A DNA stretch of 64,000 nucleotides, taken from Aporrectodea caliginosa. Its lineage: Eukaryota; Annelida; Clitellata; Crassiclitellata; Lumbricidae. Numbering within the stretch: position 1 is the stretch's first letter; each line of letters opens with the position of its first letter. The DNA lies in the NCBI GenBank assembly GCA_020284085.1, contig JACEVL010000104.1, forward strand, positions 124,001 through 188,000, given 5' to 3'. Under the pieces are notes generated by a model. It was not told where the DNA came from, did no database searches, and worked only from the letters and a program-made list of their open reading frames with translations. A program made the translations under genes and the position numbers. This document shows positions 58,583-64,000 of this stretch, in pieces.

Positions 58583-59884
58583 CCCGTTTTGGACCAATGT
58601 TCGTTTTACGAACACATTTTTTTATGACATCAAATTGGTTGTGGTCTAGTTTTCTGTTCATGTGCTCTTATGTAAGCGAAAGGTTTGATTTGTCGGATAA
58701 ATCGCAAAAAAAAATTTCTTTTGAAAGTTTTGAAAAGTTTTTGTCTTATGCTAAATACCTCAACTCCAGTATGTTCACCGGCTTTTGTTTGAAAATTTGT
58801 AATTTTGTTTCGATGTGTGATATCGCACGAGCTGATGGGTATTTGACAAGTGTACATATTTAGCACAAAGCACATGCCAATTGCGTAATTTTATTGTAAT
58901 AAATAGAGTCGCAAAATTTTCATATCTGGGTCATGTTCGTTTTACGAACATTGGTCCAATACGCTACTGATGGCGTCAAGTCAAGTCAACGTTGATTTAC
59001 ATATGAATATTTCTGATTTTGAGCTACATAATATATCAACCAAATCATATATAGGCCTATATATATCATATATATTATATATACATATATATATGTGTGT
59101 GCGCGTGTGCGTGTGTGTGTCTGTGTGTATGTCTGTGTGTGTATGTGTGCGTGTGTGCGTGTGCGTGTGCGTGTGCGTGTGCGTGTGTGTGTGTGTGTGT
59201 GTAATAAACAATAAAAGACCCTAAATTGATGGCTGTGGAGTACCAATCAATACACAGGATTCAACACCTGGTGAGGATGACAGCCTCGGTAGTCAAGCTG
59301 TCTGGCAGCTTCTGACGACAGTTGAACATCCCCAGTGTCACACTCTTACTTTCGACAACTTCTTCACTTCATTGGTACTCCTCACAACACTGAGGATACA
59401 GTTTTTGCTGCCACTGGGACAATACGGGGAACTGCTTGTGAGACTGCCCTCTCATGAAATCCAGTGCGATGAAGAGAGCAGCGAGGAGCAATCGAATACC
59501 AGGGCAATGGAAGTGTCGTGGTGGCATTGTGGAAAGACATCAAGTAAGTGTTCATAGCATCAGACCATGTCGGTGTGAGTCCAACTGTGTCCAAGAGACG
59601 CTGCTTCAGTGTTGACAAGAAGCGCATCCAAGACGGTTTTAACACCAATTATCCATTTTTATTACGTTATTGTGTTACAATGTAATTTCATGCATGTTAA
59701 ATATTTCACATGTTGTCAGTAGCCTATTGGCCCAATGTTCGTAAAACGAACATATGCAAATTTACATAGGTTATTTGAGAATAGTCAAAAAACATAATAC
59801 ATACGTTCAAACATTGCCATCAAGGCCCCAATAATTATCACAGATCATAAAAAATTTCTTAATAAAGTTTTGGTCCAAAACGGG
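58583..59884 (+). mobile_element. piggyBac-like element with transposase remnant
   Basis: TTAA at 58579-58582 and 59885-59888. Perfect TIRs CCCGTTTTGGACCAA. Within, 59218-59640 in shifting frames reads LGSQAVWQLLTTVEHPQCHT, LTFDNFFTS, then ASDHVGVSPTV-like and FSVDKKRIQD. These are conserved stretches of piggyBac (DDE_Tnp_1_7) transposases. The palindrome TGTTCGTTTTACGAACA occurs three times. Inserted in the LINE tail at 58578. Confidence 0.85.
59093..59202. repeat. (GT)n microsatellite
   Basis: GT with CGT interruptions inside the piggyBac-like element. Confidence 0.95.
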
Positions 59885-60039
59885 TTAACATGGTTCATTT
59901 ATGATTGTACCGTTGCGCTATTTCCGCCGGAATAAGAAAGTAGCTATAATCAGCGTATTTGATCATTCTGTTTCCTGGATTCCGCGGCTGCAATTTCGAT
60001 ATTGCTATTATAAAGTTGACTGAGCCCATCCCTGAGCCT

Positions 60040-60395
60040 TGAACTATGGTTGCTTTGATCTTTATGGCATCTGATATTCGGCTTAGGGACTTTGTTCTGT
60101 GCTGCCACCCTTCGAGGAAATTTATTATCCAGTTGTATCAGGTACTGGCATTTCGAGAAGGGGTGCTTTCAATTCCGGTTGCCCGTACCTCTATCATGCA
60201 GAGTCGTGCTTTTTCTGTGGTGGGTCCGTCGGTATGGAATGGCCTTCCTCTTGAGCTGCGCTTGTTCCCGAGATCACTCTCTGACACATTCTATAAGCGC
60301 TTGAAAACTGTTATTTTTGACCGTGCTGGAGTCGGGAGCACCTCTGAGTAGTTTCCTCGAAGAGGTGCTCTGTAAATACTTGAATGAATGAATGA
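60040..60395 (+). pseudogene. LINE C-terminus with (GAAT)n tail
   Basis: RTSIMQSRAFSVVGPSVWNGLPLELRL and SDTFYKRLKTVIFDR are the standard end of CR1/L2 ORF2. Followed by GAGTAGTTTCCTCGAAGAGGTGCTCTGTAAATACTTGAATGAATGAATG. Confidence 0.85.
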
Positions 60396-60809
60396 ATTTC
60401 TGAGAGCCTCACAGTGTCAAATGCCTTTGAGAAGTCCAGAGCGATCAGGTGGACATATGGCTTTATGACTGTTATCATATTTTTCAGTTGGTGCGCGATA
60501 GAAATTAGGGCAGCAGATGCTGAGCCAGTCGGTCGGTATGCTTATTGGTCGAAGAATATCCCGTCGTTTTGGCTTATCTGTCAGTATTTGGTAACAATTT
60601 TCGGACAACCAGACTCTCAAAGATTCTGCATAATATTGATGTAATGGAGATTGCTCGATGATCAGTTTCGCTCTCTGGTCTCTGTTCCTTTTGCACCGGG
60701 ATAATGGTGCTGATCTTCCATTGTGGCTGCACATACGAATCTCTAAAGGTCTTGTCATAGCGCATCGTGATGGGCTCTGATATTGTGGGCGCCATTCTTC
60801 TCAGAAGCC

Positions 60810-60815
<6 letters not shown>
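60396..60815 (-). pseudogene. LINE RT N-terminal fragment
   Basis: Minus strand: ISEPITMRYDKTFRDSYVQPQWKISTIIPVQKE and DHRAISITSILCRIFESLVV, then a frame change to ILRP and an ALDFSKAFDT end at 60400. Its right end abuts the triplet array and its left end the LINE tail. Confidence 0.75.
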
Positions 60816-60874
<59 letters not shown>

Positions 60875-60890
60875 CAGTAGCAGTAGTAGT

Positions 60891-60928
<38 letters not shown>

Positions 60929-60935
60929 CAGTGTA
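60811..60935. repeat. (TAG)n/(CAG)n triplet array
   Basis: TAG then CAG units. Equivalent to arrays next to the core exon in loci A and B. Confidence 0.97.
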
Positions 60936-61119
60936 GAAGTAGTGATTGCATTTGATGGCTGAATTGTTTGATTGGGGAGTAGACTTTTCGATGCTCTGAG
61001 TAATGGCTTTCAACACAAATTATATAATAATAATATTATTATATACTGAACAGCGTTTTTAACCATTTTGCTATTTAAAATATTTGCTTATTAGCTTCTT
61101 CGTTTTTTTATTATTTCAG

Positions 61120-61244
61120 TATGCGATGGGTCTACACATCGCTCAAAAAAGCAAATTGATGAGTGCAACAGAAAAAGTGAAGACTGTGCCAAATTGTGAT
61201 AAAGAAGTGCCACGGCATTTATAAGGATTCGTGTTACTCTAGCT
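61120..61244 (+). pseudogene. Peptide locus C, core exon with frameshifts
   Basis: Splice sites as in locus B. The first half is intact (CDGSTHRSKKQIDEC, then an x6 spaced cysteine). After TGTGCC two bases are missing relative to locus B, bringing an in-frame TGA, and about 20 bp further one base is gained. The net change is -1, so the frame is not restored. Cysteine codons remain recognisable in the shifted frames. Confidence 0.65.
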
Positions 61245-61309
61245 GTAAGTGATTTACGACACAGAAATTTCAGAATTTTGTCATTTGTCATTCCATTGAT
61301 GATTCCGAT

Positions 61310-61740
61310 GATAGCGATGACTATGTCGATGATGATGATGGTGACGACTACGATGACGGCGATGACTACGATAACGATGATGGTGATGATGACGATTGTG
61401 ATGACAACGCTTATGATGACGATGACGATGAATGATGATGATTGTGATGACGATAATGATGAAGAAGATGATGATGTCAATGATGGTGACGATGTTGATT
61501 ATGATGGTGATAATGAAAGCGATGATAATAACGATGACGATGATAGTGATGATTGTGACGATAATGGTTGTGAGGATGATGACGACGGCGACAACGATGA
61601 TGATGATGATTACGAAACCGATGTTGAAAATGGTGACTTTGATGATGATTATTATGACGACGACAGCGTTGACCATTGTGATGCTGATGCTGATGATGCT
61701 GATGCTGATGCTGATGATGATGATGATGATACGATGATGT
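61310..61740. repeat. Degenerate (GAT)n tract
   Basis: Counterpart of 39838-40320 and 27586-27890. Asp-rich frames are artefacts. Confidence 0.96.
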
Positions 61741-61988
61741 AATTGTTATTTTAGCTGAACATTTATATGGCGCCAATAACTTCCAAAACTAATCAGAATC
61801 GTTAAATTTTGAAAACAATAATGATTATGATTATGATGACGGTAACAGTGATAAAGATGGTGATAATGATGGTAATGATTATAGCGACGATGATGATGTC
61901 ATTCATGATGGCGATGCCTCTGTTGATAACTGAGACAATTTAACTGTGTGATATGTTAATTGTCCAGTCTGTATTCTATGTATCTTAG

Positions 61989-62068
61989 GTAGTCGTGTTT
62001 ACTTAATTTGCCGGGATTTCGAAGATCAGCAGGAGTCACTGGATGTGCAAGTTGAACTAAATCCTTAA
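61989..62068 (+). CDS. Peptide locus C, terminal exon type 3a
   Basis: Acceptor TGTATCTTAG. Reads SRVYLIC, giving the same x6 spacing to the last framework cysteine as in locus B, then an acidic tail RDFEDQQESLDVQVELNP and TAA. It is 18 bp longer than the locus B exon and in frame. Confidence 0.5.
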
Positions 62069-62279
62069 AGAGGATTGCGAACAGCGACATAGGATATGTA
62101 TGTAAATACATTTAGTGTCTTATAATAGACTTAATTATATTTGCATGCATGCAAGCATTTATGTACCCGTGAATGTATGTGTGTGTGCGTGTAAGTCTGT
62201 ATGTATGCCTGTGGGTTAGTAGTATGTATGTATGCATGAGCGTAGGATAATTGTGTGCATGTGTGTATATGCATGTAGG

Positions 62280-62405
62280 CCTATATATGTTTGTTCATCT
62301 GTATGTATGTATGTATGTATGTATGTATGTATGTATGTATGTATGTATGTATGTATGTATGTATGTATGTATGTATGTATGTATGTATGTATGTATGTGT
62401 GTACG
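62280..62405. repeat. (GTAT)n microsatellite
   Basis: About 29 GTAT units. Short GTAT-rich sequence is at the same place in locus B (40680-40875). Confidence 0.97.
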
Positions 62406-62409
62406 CATG

Positions 62410-63290
62410 TAATGTATGTATTTACATGTGAATGAATGTGCATGCGTGCATATCTATCTATGAATCGTAATGGAGAATTGTTAAAGCGTCACTGTAAACA
62501 TGGTGTAGGATATAGATGCTGTAAATCAGGCCAACGTCTTCACTGAGAAAAAGAGATTTTTTGGGCTTATGGAACTGCATGTATGCAAGCATCTATGCAT
62601 ATTAACATGTTCCTCGGCGCAACAAATAATAGGAATTGAAGTCAGCTGCAGGCTTCATGCATTCAAACTTATCTGTTGTGCTGCGTTCATGCGTTCATCT
62701 TCTCGCTGAAACTCTTGAACAGACCTTGGCCAGCTGCATGAAAATTTGTTAGAATATGATAGAAACTGACCTCTAGTAACTGTAAACCCTCACAGCGAGA
62801 TCTCTTACCTACCTTCAACAACAGCATTCATCCTACATCCTCCCACACAGTCTGCGATCCAGGGCAAGGAATCGTCTTGTGAACCACGATGCACGTTTAT
62901 CATTGAAAGTCGTACATTTCATGTTTCTACCCCTAAATAATGGAATCGACATTTTCCCTTCCATCAAGAAATGCCACATGACTCACTATTCATTGGTTTT
63001 CAAAAAGGTCGGCTTTCTATCAGCACTGGCGACGGACTTAACACGCCCTAGATTGGCATTTCTGTATGACCTTGCAGACGTTAAACTGTTTCTAAACATA
63101 AAAAGCATAACAAGATAGCATTTTCATATTTTAAACATTCCACGAATGCTGTCTCCGTCTCCATCAATTCTTTCGAACGGAAAGTGTCATATTCATTTTT
63201 GTGTACTTACTGATTTGCGTTTTAATAGATGTGGTATTTTGTTTTTTTGTATTTGTGTATGTAAATTATATTCGAATGTTATAGAACACC
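62410..63290. other. Locus C-specific stretch, no firm gene
   Basis: Not present between the two terminal exons of locus B. The open frame at 62879-63118 (MNHDARLSLKVVHFMF) vaguely resembles the end of LINE ORFs, but I cannot support it. Confidence 0.35.
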
Positions 63291-63294
63291 CTAC

Positions 63295-63465
<171 letters not shown>

Positions 63466-63584
63466 CACTAATAACAATAATAATTATAATATTGATAATG
63501 ACAGTGACAATGACAATAACAATGGCAATGGCGATGGTAATGGTAATAGTAATAATTACAATCTGTTTAGATCTGTTGGGTAGT

Positions 63585-63655
63585 CACGTTTAGCGCCTTC
63601 GTGAGTTTCTTGTAAGGCGCTATATAAATGGCCATATACATACATACATACATAC
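63585..63655 (+). mobile_element. SINE tail fragment
   Basis: GTAAGGCGCTATATAAATGGCC and (ATAC)n, the end of the SINE family seen at 40987-41222. The head and body are absent. Confidence 0.65.
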
Positions 63656-63899
63656 AATGGAAATGCTGGGATAAATGAGCATTCATGGTGGAAAATAATG
63701 AAAACTATAAATTAACTTTAATATTTATACTAAAAGGTGGAAAATTAAAATAAATTAATTACATAGTGACCAATAGGACAGTGAAGGCAATGCTACTGAA
63801 AGCATTTAACTTAATTAGAAATAGCTTCAGGAACACTTAACGAAAACTATGAATTAACTTTAATATTTATAATAAAAGGTTTCTGTTGGTTTGTTTCAG

Positions 63900-63994
63900 G
63901 TCGAAGAAATGACGGAGGCTGTATTCGTCATGAAATTAAGTTAAACATATTTCAAAATTTGATATTCGAGAAGACTCTAAAATCATTTATTTGA
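63900..63994 (+). CDS. Peptide locus C, terminal exon type 3b
   Basis: Acceptor GTTTGTTTCAG, RRNDGGC retained, and the same tail and TGA as locus A. Very similar to locus A in sequence, including the preceding intron end. Confidence 0.55.
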
Positions 63995-64000
63995 CTAAAC

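Noticed and set aside
58597..58875. Two overlapping ORFs of about 80 codons on opposite strands
   Set aside because: Both lie in the AT-rich non-coding part of the piggyBac-like element.
59359..59648. Minus-strand 88-codon ORF
   Set aside because: Antisense shadow of the piggyBac-like transposase remnant.
62216..62443. His/Thr/Tyr repeat ORF
   Set aside because: Reads a GTAT microsatellite.

Overview
This is repeat-dense eukaryotic nuclear DNA with spliced genes, GT-AG introns and abundant non-LTR retrotransposons, SINEs, terminal-inverted-repeat DNA transposons and microsatellites. The mix, together with a dispersed TAGGCCTA octamer, suggests an invertebrate animal, most likely marine. The species cannot be fixed from the window.

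1-16.0 kb, plus strand: the last six exons of a DEG/ENaC (ASIC/degenerin-like) sodium-channel gene. The exons join in phase and end with the second transmembrane segment. The first transmembrane part lies upstream of the window. Its introns hold LINE fragments interrupted by DNA transposons: a hAT-like element, a PIF/Harbinger-like MITE and an unclassified element with long GC-rich terminal repeats.

16-26 kb: no clear gene except one candidate last exon on the minus strand (21.3 kb). The rest is LINE debris, a 1.5 kb TCTG/TCCG array, a 217-bp tandem duplication, a piggyBac-like MITE with TTAA ends, and a hAT-like MITE carrying a zinc-finger remnant.

26-64 kb: a duplicated block containing three loci of a small secreted cysteine-rich peptide family that I do not recognise. 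Locus A (27.0-29.5 kb, minus) is an apparently complete three-exon gene for about 86 residues. Locus B (39.6-41.6 kb, plus) has the core exon and two terminal exons, but I find no signal-peptide exon. Locus C (55.3-64.0 kb, plus) has a signal exon, a frameshifted core exon and two terminal exons. The shared framework is C-x6-C-x3-C-x10/11-C-x3-C-x6-C. A and C lie in the arms of a large imperfect inverted duplication (about 27.0-34.4 kb against 46.6-64.0 kb), with B in the spacer. The right arm has been lengthened by later LINE, piggyBac-like and mariner-like insertions, several with an empty site visible in the left arm or in another repeat copy.

The spacer also holds a nearly intact LINE (36.1-38.3 kb) embedded in a 198-bp satellite and flanked by 163-bp direct repeats. 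The best candidate for something undescribed is the peptide family, with its symmetric cysteine spacing and its two possible last exons.
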